64,000 nucleotides of DNA from Piscicola geometra (GCA_943735955.1 OX030968.1:2501-66500); one strand, 5' to 3'; positions 14,491 through 27,900 are shown, counted from the first letter of the stretch. Numbers and translations: made by a program. The notes: generated by a model from the letters alone, not told the origin.

Positions 14491-17369
14491 TTCACCGTCT
14501 TCATCGTCTTCATCGTCTTCATCGTCTTCACCGTCTTCACCGTCTTCACCGTCTTCACCGTCTTCATCGTCTTCACCGTCTTCATCGTCTTCACCGTCTT
14601 CATCGTCTTCATCGTTCGTCTTCACCGTCTTCATCGTCTTCATCGTCTTCACCTTCTTCATCGTCTTCACCGTCTTCATCGTCTTCACCGTCTTCATCGT
14701 CTTCACCGTCTTCATCGTCTTCACCGTCTTCATCGTCTTCACCGTCTTCACCGTCTTCATCGTCTTCACCGTCTTCACCGTATTCAACGTCTTTATCGTC
14801 TTTATCGTCTTCATCGTCTTCATCGTCTTCACCGTCTTCATCGTCTTCACCGTCTTCATCGTCTTCACCGTCTTCATCGTCTTCACCGTCTTCATCGTCT
14901 TCATCGTTCGTCTTCACCGTCTTCATCGTCTTCATCGTCTTCACCGTCTTCATCGTCTTCACCGTCTTCATCGTCTTCACCGTCTTCATCGTCTTCACCG
15001 TTTTCATCGTCTTCACCGTCTTCATCGTCTTCACCGTCTTCACCGTCTTCATCGTCTTCACCGTCTTCATCGTCTTCACCGTCTTCACCGTCTTCATCTT
15101 CTTCATCGTTCGTCTTCATCGTCTTCATCGTCTTCACCGTCTTCACCGTTTTAACCGTCTTCACCGTCTTCACCGTCTTCACCGTCTTCACCGTCTTCAC
15201 CGTCTTCATCGTCTTCATCGTCTTCATCGTCTTCATCGTCTTCATCGTCTTCATCGTCTTCACCGTCTTCATCGTCTTCATCGTCTTCACCGTCTTCACC
15301 GTCTTCACCGTCTTCACCGTCTTCATCGTCTTCATCGTCTTCATCGTCTTCATCGTCTTCATCGTCTTCACCGTCTTCATCGTCTTCATCGTCTTCATCG
15401 TCTTCACCGTCTTCACCGTCTTCACCGTCTTCACCGTCTTCACCGTCTTCACCGTCTTCACCGTCTTCACCGTCTTCACTGTCTTCACCGTCTTCATCGT
15501 CTTCATCGTCTTCATCGTCTTCACCGTCTTCATCGTCTTCACCGTCTTCATCGTCTTCACCGTCTTCACCGTCTTCACCATCTTCATCGTCTTCACCGTC
15601 TTCACCGTCTTCACCGTCTTCACCGTCTTCACCGTCTTCATCGTCTTCAGCGTCTTCATCGTCTTCACCGTCTTCACCGTCTTCACCGTCTTCACCGTCT
15701 TCACTGTCTTCACCGTCTTCACCGTCTTCACCGTCTTCACCGTCTTCACCGTCTTCATCGTCTTCACCGTCTTCATCGTCTTCACCGTCTTCATCGTCAT
15801 AATCGTCTTCATCGTCTTCACCGTCTTCACCGTCTTCACCCTCTTCACCGTCTTCACCGTCTTCACCGTCTTCACTGACTTCACCGTCTTCATCGTCTGT
15901 ATCGTCTTCAGCGTCTTCACCGTCTTCATCGTCTTCACCGTCTTCATCGTCTTCACCGTCTTCACCGTCTTCACCGTCTTCATCGTCTTCACCGTCTTCA
16001 TCGTCTTCACCGTCTTCATCGTCTTCATCGTCTTCACCGTCTTCATCGTCTTCACCGTCTTCATCGTCTTCACCGTCTTCACCGTCTTCATCGTCTTCAC
16101 CGTCTTCATCGTCTTCATCGTCTTCATCGTCTTCACCGTCTTCATCGTCTTCACCGTCTTCATCGTCTTCACCGTCTTCACCGTCTTCACCATCTTCATC
16201 GTCTTCACCGTCTTCACCGTCTTCACCGTCTTCACCGTCTTCACCGTCTTCATCGTCTTCATCGTCTTCATCGTCTTCACCGTCTTCACCGTCTTCACCG
16301 TCTTCATCGTCTTCATCGTCTTCATCGTCTTCATCGTCTTCACCGTCTTCACCGTCTTCACCGTCTTCATCGTCTTCATCGTCTTCATCGTCTTCATCGT
16401 CTTCATCGTCTTCATCGTCTTCATCGTCTTCACCGTCTTCATCGTCTTCATCGTCTTCATCGTCTTCACCGTCTTCACCGTCTTCACCGTCTTCACCGTC
16501 TTCACCGTCTTCACCGTCTTCACCGTCTTCACCGTCTTCACCGTCTTCACCGTCTTCACCGTCTTCATCGTCTTCACCGTCTTCACCGTCTTCATCGTCT
16601 TCATCGTCTTCATCGTCTTCATCGTCTTCATCGTCTTCACCGTCTTCACCGTCTTCACCGTCTTCACCGTCTTCACCGTCTTCACCGTCTTCACTGTCTT
16701 CACCGTCTTCATCGTCTTCATCGTCTTCATCGTCTTCACCGTCTTCATCGTCTTCACCGTCTTCATCGTCTTCACCGTCTTCACCGTCTTCACCATCTTC
16801 ATCGTCTTCACCGTCTTCACCGTCTTCACCGTCTTCACCGTCTTCATCGTCTTCATCGTCTTCATCGTCTTCACCGTTTTCACCGTCTTCATCGTCTTCA
16901 TCGTCTTCATCGTCTTCACCGTCTTCATCGTCTTCATCGTCTTCATCGTCTTCACCGTCTTCACCGTCTTCACCGTCTTCACCGTCTACACCGTCTTCAC
17001 CGTCTTCACCGTCTTCACCGTCTTCACCGTCTTCACCGTCTTCACCGTCTTCACCGTCTTCACCGTCTTCACCGTCTTCATCGTCTTCATCGTCTTCATC
17101 GTCTTCATCGTCTTCATCGTCTTCACCGTCTTCATCGTCATAATCGTCTTCATCGTCTTCACCGTCTTCACCGTCTTCACCCTCTTCACCGTCTTCACCG
17201 TCTTCATCGTCTTCATCGTCTTCATCGTCTTCACCGTCTTCACCGTCTTCATCGTCTTCATCGTCTTCATCGTCTTCACCGTCTTCATCGTCTTCACCGT
17301 CTTCATCGTCTTCACCGTCTTCATCGTCTTCACCGTCTTCATCGTCTTCACCGTCTTCATCGTCTTCAT
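13499..17369 (-). repeat. Adjacent tandem pair, copy 1 (3.87 kb)
   Basis: Block lengths from the junction at 13,499 are 175, 319, 346, 274, 292, 202 and then 2,263 bp. The next copy has 202, 319, 346, 283, 283, 211 and 2,434 bp, the same ladder with differences of whole 9-bp units only. A rare TTTTAACC variant (15,149-15,156) lies about 42 bp inside the long block, and its counterpart is at 19,056. This copy overlaps the end of the 7.4 kb duplication, so the duplication events are nested in time. Confidence 0.88.
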
Positions 17370-20300
17370 CGTTCGTCTTCACCGTCTTCATCGTCTTCAT
17401 CGTCTTCACCGTCTTCATCGTCTTCACCGTCTTCATCGTCTTCACCGTCTTCATCGTCTTCACCGTTTTCATCATCTTCACCGTCTTCATCGTCTTCACC
17501 GTCTTCACCGTCTTCATCGTCTTCACCGTCTTCATCGTCTTCACCGTCTTCACCGTCTTCATCTTCTTCATCGTTCGTCTTCATCGTCTTCATCGTCTTC
17601 ACCGTCTTCACCGTCTTCACCGTCTTCACCGTCTTCACCGTCTTCACCGTCTTCATCGTCTTCATCGTCTTCATCGTCTTCATCGTCTCCACCGTCTTCA
17701 CCGTCTTCACCGTCTTCATCGTCTTCATCGTCTTCATCGTCTTCATCGTCTTCATCGTCTTCATCGTCTTCACCGTCTTCATCGTCTTCATCGTCTTCAT
17801 CGTCTTCACCGTCTTCACCGTCTTCACCGTCTTCACCGTCTTCATCGTCTTCACCGTCTTCATCGTCTTCACCGTCTTCATCGTCTTCATCGTTCGTCTT
17901 CACCGTCTTCATCGTCTTCATCGTCTTCACCTTCTTCATCGTCTTCACCGTCTTCATCGTCTTCACCGTCTTCATCGTCTTCACCGTCTTCATCGTCTTC
18001 ACCGTCTTCATCGTCTTCACCGTCTTCACCGTCTTCATCGTCTTCACCGTCTTCACCGTATTCACCGTCTTTATCGTCTTTATCGTCTTCATCGTCTTCA
18101 TCGTCTTCACCGTCTTCATCGTCTTCACCGTTTTCATCGTCTTCACCGTCTTCATCGTCTTCACCGTCTTCACCGTCTTCATCGTCTTCACCGTCTTCAT
18201 CGTCTTCACCGTCTCCACCGTCTTCATCTTCTTCATCGTTCGTCTTTATCGTCTTCATCGTCTTCACCGTCTTCACCGTTTTCACCGTCTTCACCGTCTT
18301 CACCGTCTTCACCGTCTTCACCGTCTTCATCGTCTTCATCGTCTTCATCGTCTTCATCGTCTTCATCGTCTCCATCGTCTTCATCGTCTTCACCGTCTTC
18401 ATCGTCTTCATCGTCTTCATCGTCTTCACCGTCTTCACCGTCTTCACCGTCTTCACCGTCTTCACCGTCTTCATCGTCTTCACCGTCTTCATCGTCTTCA
18501 CCGTCTTCATCGTCTTCATCGTTCGTCTTCACCGTCTTCATCGTCTTCATCGTCTTCACCTTCTTCATCGTCTTCACCGTCTTCATCGTCTTCACCGTCT
18601 TCATCGTCTTCACCGTCTTCATCGTCTTCACCGTCTTCATCGTCTTCACCGTCTTCACCGTCTTCATCGTCTTCACCGTCTTCACCGTATTCACCGTCTT
18701 TATCGTCTTTATCGTCTTCATCGTCTTCATCGTCTTCACCGTCTTCATCGTCTTCACCGTCTTCATCGTCTTCACCGTCTTCATCGTCTTCACCGTCTTC
18801 ATCGTCTACATCGTTCGTCTTCACCGTCTTCATCGTCTTCATCGTCTTCACCGTCTTCATCGTCTTCACCGTCTTCATCGTCTTCACCGTCTTCATCGTC
18901 TTCACCGTTTTCATCGTCTTCACCGTCTTCATCGTCTTCACCGTCTTCACCGTCTTCATCGTCTTCACCGTCTTCATCGTCTTCACCGTCTTCACCGTCT
19001 TCATCTTCTTCATCGTTCGTCTTCATCGTCTTCATCGTCTTCACCGTCTTCACCGTTTTAACCGTCTTCACCGTCTTCACCGTCTTCACCGTCTTCACCG
19101 TCTTCACCGTCTTCATCGTCTTCATCGTCTTCATCGTCTTCATCGTCTTCATCGTCTTCATCGTCTTCACCGTCTTCATCGTCTTCATCGTCTTCACCGT
19201 CTTCACCGTCTTCACCGTCTTCACCGTCTTCATCGTCTTCATCGTCTTCATCGTCTTCATCGTCTTCATCGTCTTCACCGTCTTCATCGTCTTCATCGTC
19301 TTCATCGTCTTCACCGTCTTCACCGTCTTCACCGTCTTCACCGTCTTCACCGTCTTCACCGTCTTCACCGTCTTCACCGTCTTCACTGTCTTCACCGTCT
19401 TCATCGTCTTCATCGTCTTCATCGTCTTCACCGTCTTCATCGTCTTCACCGTCTTCATCGTCTTCACCGTCTTCACCGTCTTCACCATCTTCATCGTCTT
19501 CACCGTCTTCACCGTCTTCACCGTCTTCACCGTCTTCACCGTCTTCATCGTCTTCAGCGTCTTCATCGTCTTCACCGTCTTCACCGTCTTCACCGTCTTC
19601 ACCGTCTTCACTGTCTTCACCGTCTTCACCGTCTTCACCGTCTTCACCGTCTTCACCGTCTTCATCGTCTTCACCGTCTTCATCGTCTTCACCGTCTTCA
19701 TCGTCATAATCGTCTTCATCGTCTTCACCGTCTTCACCGTCTTCACCCTCTTCACCGTCTTCACCGTCTTCACCGTCTTCACTGACTTCACCGTCTTCAT
19801 CGTCTGTATCGTCTTCAGCGTCTTCACCGTCTTCATCGTCTTCACCGTCTTCATCGTCTTCACCGTCTTCACCGTCTTCACCGTCTTCATCGTCTTCACC
19901 GTCTTCATCGTCTTCACCGTCTTCATCGTCTTCATCGTCTTCACCGTCTTCATCGTCTTCACCGTCTTCATCGTCTTCACCGTCTTCACCGTCTTCATCG
20001 TCTTCACCGTCTTCATCGTCTTCATCGTCTTCATCGTCTTCACCGTCTTCATCGTCTTCACCGTCTTCATCGTCTTCACCGTCTTCACCGTCTTCACCAT
20101 CTTCATCGTCTTCACCGTCTTCACCGTCTTCACCGTCTTCACCGTCTTCACCGTCTTCACCGTCTTCATCGTCTTCATCGTCTTCATCGTCTTCACCGTC
20201 TTCACCGTCTTCACCGTCTTCATCGTCTTCATCGTCTTCATCGTCTTCATCGTCTTCACCGTCTTCACCGTCTTCACCGTCTTCATCGTCTTCATCGTCT

Positions 20301-23300
20301 TCATCGTCTTCATCGTCTTCATCGTCTTCATCGTCTTCATCGTCTTCACCGTCTTCATCGTCTTCATCGTCTTCATCGTCTTCACCGTCTTCACCGTCTT
20401 CACCGTCTTCACCGTCTTCACCGTCTTCACCGTCTTCACCGTCTTCACCGTCTTCACCGTCTTCACCGTCTTCACCGTCTTCATCGTCTTCACCGTCTTC
20501 ACCGTCTTCATCGTCTTCATCGTCTTCATCGTCTTCATCGTCTTCATCGTCTTCACCGTCTTCATCGTCTTCATCGTCTTCACCGTCTTCACCGTCTTCA
20601 CCGTCTTCACCGTCTTCACCGTCTTCACCGTCTTCACCGTCTTCACCGTCTTCACTGTCTTCACCGTCTTCATCGTCTTCATCGTCTTCATCGTCTTCAC
20701 CGTCTTCATCGTCTTCACCGTCTTCATCGTCTTCACCGTCTTCACCGTCTTCACCATCTTCATCGTCTTCACCGTCTTCACCGTCTTCACCGTCTTCACC
20801 GTCTTCATCGTCTTCATCGTCTTCATCGTCTTCACCGTCTTCACCGTCTTCATCGTCTTCATCGTCTTCATCGTCTTCACCGTCTTCATCGTCTTCATCG
20901 TCTTCATCGTCTTCACCGTCTTCACCGTCTTCACCGTCTTCACCGTCTACACCGTCTTCACCGTCTTCACCGTCTTCACCGTCTTCACCGTCTTCACCGT
21001 CTTCACCGTCTTCACCGTCTTCACCGTCTTCACCGTCTTCATCGTCTTCATCGTCTTCATCGTCTTCATCGTCTTCATCGTCTTCACCGTCTTCATCGTC
21101 ATAATCGTCTTCATCGTCTTCACCGTCTTCACCGTCTTCACCCTCTTCACCGTCTTCACCGTCTTCACCGTCTTCACTGACTTCACCGTCTTCATCGTCT
21201 TCATCGTCTTCAGCGTCTTCACCGTCTTCATCGTCTTCACCGTCTTCATCGTCTTCACCGTCTTCACCGTCTTCACCGTCTTCATCGTCTTCACCGTCTT
21301 CATCGTCTTCACCGTCTTCATCGTCTTCATCGTCTTCACCGTCTTCATCGTCTTCACCGTCTTCATCGTCTTCACCGTCTTCACCGTCTTCATCGTCTTC
21401 ACCGTCTTCATCGTCTTCACCGTCTTCACCGTCTTCATCTTCTTCATCGTTCGTCTTCATCGTCTTCACCGTCTTCACCGTCTTCATCGTCTTCATCGTC
21501 TTCACCGTCTTCACCGTCTTCATCGTCTTCAACGTCTTCATCGTCTTCACCGTCTTCACCGTCTTCACCGTCTTCATCGTCTTCATCGTCTTCACCGTCT
21601 TCACCGTCTTCACCGTCTTCACCGTCTTCACTGTCTTCACCGTCTTCATCGTCTTCATCGTCTTCATCGTCTTCACCGTCTTCATCGTCTTCACCGTCTT
21701 CATCGTCTTCACCGTCTTCACCGTCTTCACCATCTTCATCGTCTTCACCGTCTTCACCGTCTTCACCGTCTTCACCGTCTTCACCGTCTTCATCGTCTTC
21801 ATCGTCTTCATCGTCTTCATCGTCTTCACCGTCTTCACCGTCTTCATCGTCTTCATCGTCTTCATCGTCTTCACCGTCTTCATCGTCTTCATCGTCTTCA
21901 TCGTCTTCACCGTCTTCACCGTCTTCACCGTCTTCACCGTCTACACCGTCTTCACCGTCTTCACCGTCTTCACCGTCTTCACCGTCTTCACCGTCTTCAC
22001 CGTCTTCACCGTCTTCACCGTCTTCACCGTCTTCATCGTCTTCATCGTCTTCATCGTCTTCATCGTCTTCATCGTCTTCACCGTCTTCATCGTCATAATC
22101 GTCTTCATCGTCTTCACCGTCTTCACCGTCTTCACCCTCTTCACCGTCTTCACCGTCTTCACCGTCTTCACTGACTTCACCGTCTTCATCGTCTTCATCG
22201 TCTTCAGCGTCTTCACCGTCTTCATCGTCTTCACCGTCTTCATCGTCTTCACCGTCTTCACCGTCTTCATCGTCTTCACCGTCTTCATCGTCTTCACCGT
22301 CTTCATCGTCTTCATCGTCTTCACCGTCTTCATCGTCTTCACCGTCTTCATCGTCTTCACCGTCTTCACCGTCTTCATCGTCTTCACCGTCTTCATCGTC
22401 TTCACCGTCTTCACCGTCTTCATCTTCTTCATCGTTCGTCTTCATCGTCTTCACCGTCTTCACCGTCTTCATCGTCTTCATCGTCTTCACCGTCTTCACC
22501 GTCTTCATCGTCTTCAACGTCTTCATCGTCTTCACCGTCTTCATCGTCTTCACCGTCTTCATCGTCTTCACCGTCTTCATCGTCTTCATCGTCTTCATCG
22601 TCTTCACCGTCTTCACCGTCTTCACCGTCTTCACCGTCTTCACCGTCTTCACCGTCTTCACCGTCTTCACCGTCTTCACTGTCTTCACCGTCTTCATCGT
22701 CTTCATCGTCTTCATCGTCTTCACCGTCTTCATCGTCTTCACCGTCTTCATCGTCTTCACCGTCTTCACCGTCTTCACCATCTTCATCGTCTTCACCGTC
22801 TTCACCGTCTTCACCGTCTTCACCGTCTTCACCGTCTTCACCGTCTTCATCGTCTTCACCGTCTTCACCGTCTTCACCATCTTCATCGTCTTCACCGTCT
22901 TCACCGTCTTCACCGTCTTCACCGTCTTCACCGTCTTCACCGTCTTCACCGTCTTCATCGTCTTCATCGTCTTCATCGTCTTCATCGTCTTCATCGTCTT
23001 CACCGTCTTCATCGTCTTCATCGTCTTCATCGTCTTCACCGTCTTCACCGTCTTCACCGTCTTCACCGTCTTCACCGTCTTCACCGTCTTCACCGTCTTC
23101 ACTGTCTTCACCGTCTTCATCGTCTTCATCGTCTTCATCGTCTTCACCGTCTTCATCGTCTTCACCGTCTTCATCGTCTTCACCGTCTTCACCGTCTTCA
23201 CCATCTTCATCGTCTTCACCGTCTTCACCGTCTTCACCGTCTTCACCGTCTTCACCGTCTTCATCGTCTTCAGCGTCTTCATCGTCTTCACCGTCTTCAC

Positions 23301-24605
23301 CGTCTTCACCGTCTTCATCGTCTTCATCGTCTTCATCGTCTTCATCGTCTTCATCGTCTTCATCGTCTTCACCGTCTTCATCGTCTTCATCGTCTTCATC
23401 GTCTTCATCGTCTTCATCGTCTTCACCGTCTTCACCGTCTTCACCGTCTTCACCGTCTTCACCGTCTTCACCGTCTTCACCGTCTTCACCGTCTTCACTG
23501 TCTTCACCGTCTTCATCGTCTTCATCGTCTTCATCGTCTTCACCGTCTTCATCGTCTTCATCGTCTTCACCGTCTTCACCGTCTTCACCGTCTTCACCAT
23601 CTTCATCGTCTTCACCGTCTTCACCGTCTTCACCGTCTTCACCGTCTTCACCGTCTTCATCGTCTTCATCGTCTTCATCGTCTTCACCGTCTTCACCGTC
23701 TTCACCGTCTTCATCGTCTTCATCGTCTTCATCGTCTTCATCGTCTTCATCGTCTTCATCGTCTTCACCGTCTTCATCGTCTTCATCGTCTTCATCGTCT
23801 TCACCGTCTTCACCGTCTTCACCGTCTACACCGTCTTCATCGTCTTCATCGTCTTCACCGTCTTCACCGTCTTCACCGTCTTCACCGTCTTCACCGTCTT
23901 CACCGTCTTCACCGTCTTCACCGTCTTCACTGTCTTCACCGTCTTCATCGTCTTCATCGTCTTCATCGTCTTCACCGTCTTCATCGTCTTCATCGTCTTC
24001 ACCGTCTTCACCGTCTTCACCGTCTTCACCATCTTCATCGTCTTCACCGTCTTCATCGTCTTCATCGTCTTCACCGTCTTCACCGTCTACACCGTCTTCA
24101 TCGTCTTCACCGTCTTCACCGTCTTCACCCTCTTCACCGTCTTCACCGTCTTCACCGTCTTCACTGACTTCACCGTCTTCATCGTCTGTATCGTCTTCAG
24201 CGTCTTCACCGTCTTCATCGTCTTCACCGTCTTCATCGTCTTCACCGTCTTCACCGTCTTCACCGTCTTCACCGTCTTCATCGTCTTCACCGTCTTCATC
24301 GTCTTCACCGTCTTCATCGTCTTCATCGTCTTCACCGTCTTCATCGTCTTCACCGTCTTCATCGTCTTCACCGTCTTCACCGTCTTCATCGTCTTCACCG
24401 TCTTCATCGTCTTCATCGTCTTCATCGTCTTCACCGTCTTCATCGTCTTCACCGTCTTCACCGTCTTCACCGTCTTCACCGTCTTCACCGTCTTCACCGT
24501 CTTCACCGTCTTCACCGTCTTCACCGTCTTCACCGTCTACATCGTCTTCATCGTCTTCATCGTCTTCATCGTCTTCATCGTCTTCACCGTCTTCATCGTC
24601 ATAAT
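15798..24605 (-). repeat. Six dispersed copies of the CATAAT marker unit
   Basis: A CGTCATAATCG variant occurs at 15,798, 17,139, 19,705, 21,100, 22,094 and 24,600. Each is followed about 30 bp later by a CCCTCTTCACC unit, and in most copies by an ACTGACTTC unit. Spacings are 1,341, 2,566, 1,395, 994 and 2,506 bp. The linked variants define a higher-order repeat confined to the inner left arm. I did not find the reverse complement (ATTATG) in the right arm. Confidence 0.85.
17370..21447 (-). repeat. Adjacent tandem pair, copy 2 (4.08 kb)
   Basis: Begins exactly where copy 1 ends, giving a head-to-tail pair. Corresponding junctions sit at 17,370, 17,572, 17,891, 18,237, 18,520, 18,803 and 19,014, followed by an unpunctuated block to 21,448. 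The CATAAT marker appears in each copy's long block (15,798 and 17,139 in copy 1; 19,705 and 21,100 in copy 2). Differences between copies are gains or losses of 9-bp units. Confidence 0.87.
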
Positions 24606-24956
24606 CGTCTTCATCGTCTTCACCGTCTTCACCGTCTTCACCCTCTTCACCGTCTTCACCGTCTTCACCGTCTTCACTGACTTCACCGTCTTCATCGTCT
24701 GTATCGTCTTCAGCGTCTTCACCGTCTTCATCGTCTTCACCGTCTTCATCGTCTTCACCGTCTTCACCGTCTTCACCGTCTTCATCGTCTTCACCGTCTT
24801 CATCGTCTTCATCGTCTTCATCGTCTTCATCGTCTTCACCGTCTTCACCGTCTTCACCGTCTTCATCGTCTTCATCGTCTTCATCGTCTTCATTGACTTC
24901 ACCGTCTTCACCGTCTTTATCGTCTTCATCGTCTTCATCGTCTTTACCGTCTTCAC

Positions 24957-24975
24957 CGTCTTCACGATGAAGACG
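24957..24975. other. Orientation switch (inversion junction) of the satellite
   Basis: The unit changes from CGTCTTCAY to GRTGAAGAC between 24,965 and 24,966. At the switch is a local dyad: CGTCTTCA (24,957-24,964), centre CGA, TGAAGACG (24,968-24,975). Beyond that the arms pair only through shared 9-bp units. The unit pattern just left of the switch, including TTTAT and TTTAC variants at about 24,913-24,944, is not the mirror of the pattern just right of it. The strand bias in C+T versus G+A reverses at this point. Confidence 0.95.
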
Positions 24976-27900
24976 ATGAAGACGATGAAGATGGTGAAGA
25001 CGGTGAAGACGGTGAAGACAGTGAAGACGGTGAAGACGGTGAAGACGGTGAAGACGGTGAAGACGGTGAAGACGGTGAAGACGGTGAAGACGGTGAAGAC
25101 GGTGAAGACGATGAAGACGATGAAGAAGATGAAGACGATGAAGACGATGAAGACGGTGAAGACGATGAAGACGATGAAGACGATGAAGACGATGAAGACG
25201 ATGAAGACGATGAAGACGGTGAAGACGGTGAAGACGGTGAAGACGATGAAGACGGTGAAGACGGTGAAGACGGTGAAGACGGTGAAGACGGTGAAGACAG
25301 TGAAGACGGTGAAGACGGTGAAGACGGTGAAGACGGTGAAGACGATGAAGACGATGAAGACGATGAAGACGGTGAAGACGATGAAGACGATGAAGACGAT
25401 GAAGACGATGAAGACGATGAAGACGATGAAGACGGTGAAGACGGTGAAGACGGTGAAGACGATGAAGACGACGAAGACGATGAAGACGGTGAAGACGATG
25501 AAGACGATGAAGACGATGAAGACGATGAAGACGATGAAGACGGTGAAGACGGTGAAGACGGTGAAGACGGTGAAGACGGTGAAGAAGGTGAAGACGGTGA
25601 AGACGGTGAAAACGGTGAAGACGGTGAAGACGGTGAAGACGGTGAAGACGGTGAAGACGATGAAGACGATGAAGACGATGAAGACGGTGAAGACGATGAA
25701 GACGATGAAGACGATGAAGACGATGAAGACGATGAAGACGATGAAGACGGTGAAGACGGTGAAGACGGTGAAGACGATGAAGACGATGAAGACGATGAAG
25801 ACGATGAAGACGGTGAAGACGGTGAAGACGGTGAAGACGGTGAAGACGGTTAAAACGGTGAAGACGGTGAAGACGATGAAGACGATGAAGACGAACGATG
25901 AAGAAGATGAAGACGGTGAAGACGGTGAAGACGATGAAGACGGTGAAGACGATGAAGACGGTGAAGACGGTGAAGACGATGAAGACGGTGAAGACGATGA
26001 AAACGGTGAAGACGATGAAGACGGTGAAGACGATGAAGACGGTGAAGACGATGAAGACGGTGAAGACGATGAAGACGATGAAGACGGTGAAGACGAACGA
26101 TGAAGACGATGAAGACGGTGAAGACGATGAAGACGGTGAAGACGATGAAGACGGTGAAGACGATGAAGACGGTGAAGACGATGAAGACGATGAAGACGAT
26201 AAAGACGATAAAGACGGTGAATACGGTGAAGACGGTGAAGACGATGAAGACGGTGAAGACGGTGAAGACGATGAAGACGGTGAAGACGATGAAGACGGTG
26301 AAGACGATGAAGACGGTGAAGACGATGAAGACGGTGAAGACGATGAAGAAGGTGAAGACGATGAAGACGATGAAGACGGTGAAGACGAACGATGAAGACG
26401 ATGAAGACGGTGAAGACGATGAAGACGGTGAAGACGATGAAGACGGTGAAGACGGTGAAGACGGTGAAGACGGTGAAGACGATGAAGACGATGAAGACGA
26501 TGAAGACGGTGAAGACGATGAAGACGATGAAGACGATGAAGACGATGAAGACGATGAAGACGATGAAGACGATGAAGACGGTGAAGACGGTGAAGACGGT
26601 GAAGACGGTGAAGACGGTGAAAACGGTGAAGACGGTGAAGACGATGAAGACGATAAAGACGAACGATGAAGAAGATGAAGACGGTGAAGACGGTGAAGAC
26701 GATGAAGACGGTGAAGACGATGAAGACGGTGAAGACGGTGAAGACGATGAAGACGGTGAAGACGATGAAAACGGTGAAGACGATGAAGACGGTGAAGACG
26801 ATGAAGACGATGAAGACGATAAAGACGATAAAGACGGTGAATACGGTGAAGACGGTGAAGACGATGAAGACGGTGAAGACGGTGAAGACGATGAAGACGG
26901 TGAAGACGATGAAGACGGTGAAGACGATGAAGACGGTGAAGACGATGAAGACGGTGAAGACGATGAAGAAGGTGAAGATGATGAAGACGATGAAGACGGT
27001 GAAGACGAACGATGAAGACGATGAAGACGGTGAAGACGATGAAGACGGTGAAGACGATGAAGACGGTGAAGACGGTGAAGACGGTGAAGACGGTGAAGAC
27101 GATGAAGACGATGAAGACGATGAAGACGGTGAAGACGATGAAGACGATGAAGACGATGAAGACGATGAAGACGATGAAGACGATGAAGACGGTGAAGACG
27201 GTGAAGACGGTGGAGACGATGAAGACGATGAAGACGATGAAGACGATGAAGACGGTGAAGACGGTGAAGACGGTGAAGACGGTGAAGACGGTGAAGACGG
27301 TGAAGACGATGAAGACGATGAAGACGAACGATGAAGAAGATGAAGACGGTGAAGACGGTGAAGACGATGAAGACGGTGAAGACGATGAAGACGGTGAAGA
27401 CGGTGAAGACGATGAAGACGGTGAAGACGATGAAAACGGTGAAGACGATGAAGACGGTGAAGACGATGAAGACGGTGAAGACGATGAAGACGGTGAAGAC
27501 GATGAAGACGATGAAGACGGTGAAGACGAACGATGAAGACGATGAAGACGGTGAAGACGATGAAGACGGTGAAGACGATGAAGACGGTGAAGACGATGAA
27601 GACGGTGAAGACGATGAAGACGATGAAGACGATAAAGACGATAAAGACGGTGAATACGGTGAAGACGGTGAAGACGATGAAGACGGTGAAGACGGTGAAG
27701 ACGATGAAGACGGTGAAGACGATGAAGACGGTGAAGACGATGAAGATGGTGAAGACGATGAAGACGGTGAAGACGATGAAGAAGGTGAAGACGATGAAGA
27801 CGATGAAGACGGTGAAGACGAACGATGAAGACGATGAAGACGGTGAAGACGATGAAGACGGTGAAGACGATGAAGACGGTGAAGACGATGAAGACGGTGA

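Larger units (their letters stand above)
142..24965 (-). repeat. Left arm of subtelomeric 9-bp satellite (unit CGTCTTCAY on +)
   Basis: Continuous tandem array of CGTCTTCAC and CGTCTTCAT units, reading GRTGAAGAC on the minus strand. It is divided into blocks by a 4-bp element, CGTT (first at 260, 435, 556, 776, 834, 1,198, 1,256, 1,386) or CGAT (1,462; 5,660; 7,448; 8,812; 10,361; 13,068). Junction spacings checked are all 9n+4: 175, 121, 220, 58, 364, 58, 130, 76. Other substitutions are rare and usually recur at matching places in duplicated segments. The + strand has no stop codon in any frame of the unit (Arg-Leu-His, Val-Phe-Thr/Ile, Ser-Ser-Pro/Ser), which produces meaningless open frames of thousands of codons. 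No promoter, start context or non-repetitive coding sequence lies inside. I treat the whole stretch as non-coding satellite. Confidence 0.97.
15107..24965 (-). repeat. Inner left-arm zone with very few block junctions
   Basis: Between 15,107 and 17,370 (2,263 bp), 19,014 and 21,448 (2,434 bp) and 22,433 and 24,965 (about 2.5 kb) there is no CGTT/CGAT junction, whereas elsewhere in the left arm junctions usually come every 50-400 bp. The zone has its own variant set: CGTCATAATCG, CCCTCTTCACC, ACTGACTTCACC, CGTCTGTATCG, CAGCGTC and ACCATCTTC, repeated several times. These act as subfamily markers and show local amplification independent of the punctuated outer zone. Confidence 0.85.

Noticed and set aside
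576..15878. Open frame of 5,100 codons on + made of Val-Phe, Arg-Leu-His and Ser-Ser-Pro repeats
   Set aside because: The 9-bp unit has no stop codon in any frame on this strand, and each 4-bp junction only switches between the three repeat peptides. The length is a mathematical consequence of the unit.
24957..24975. The switch point as a hairpin-read assembly artefact
   Set aside because: Immediate flanks are not mirror-identical and the homologous mirror segment is offset by kilobases. An artefact is not excluded without reads, but the simple fold-back form is not supported.
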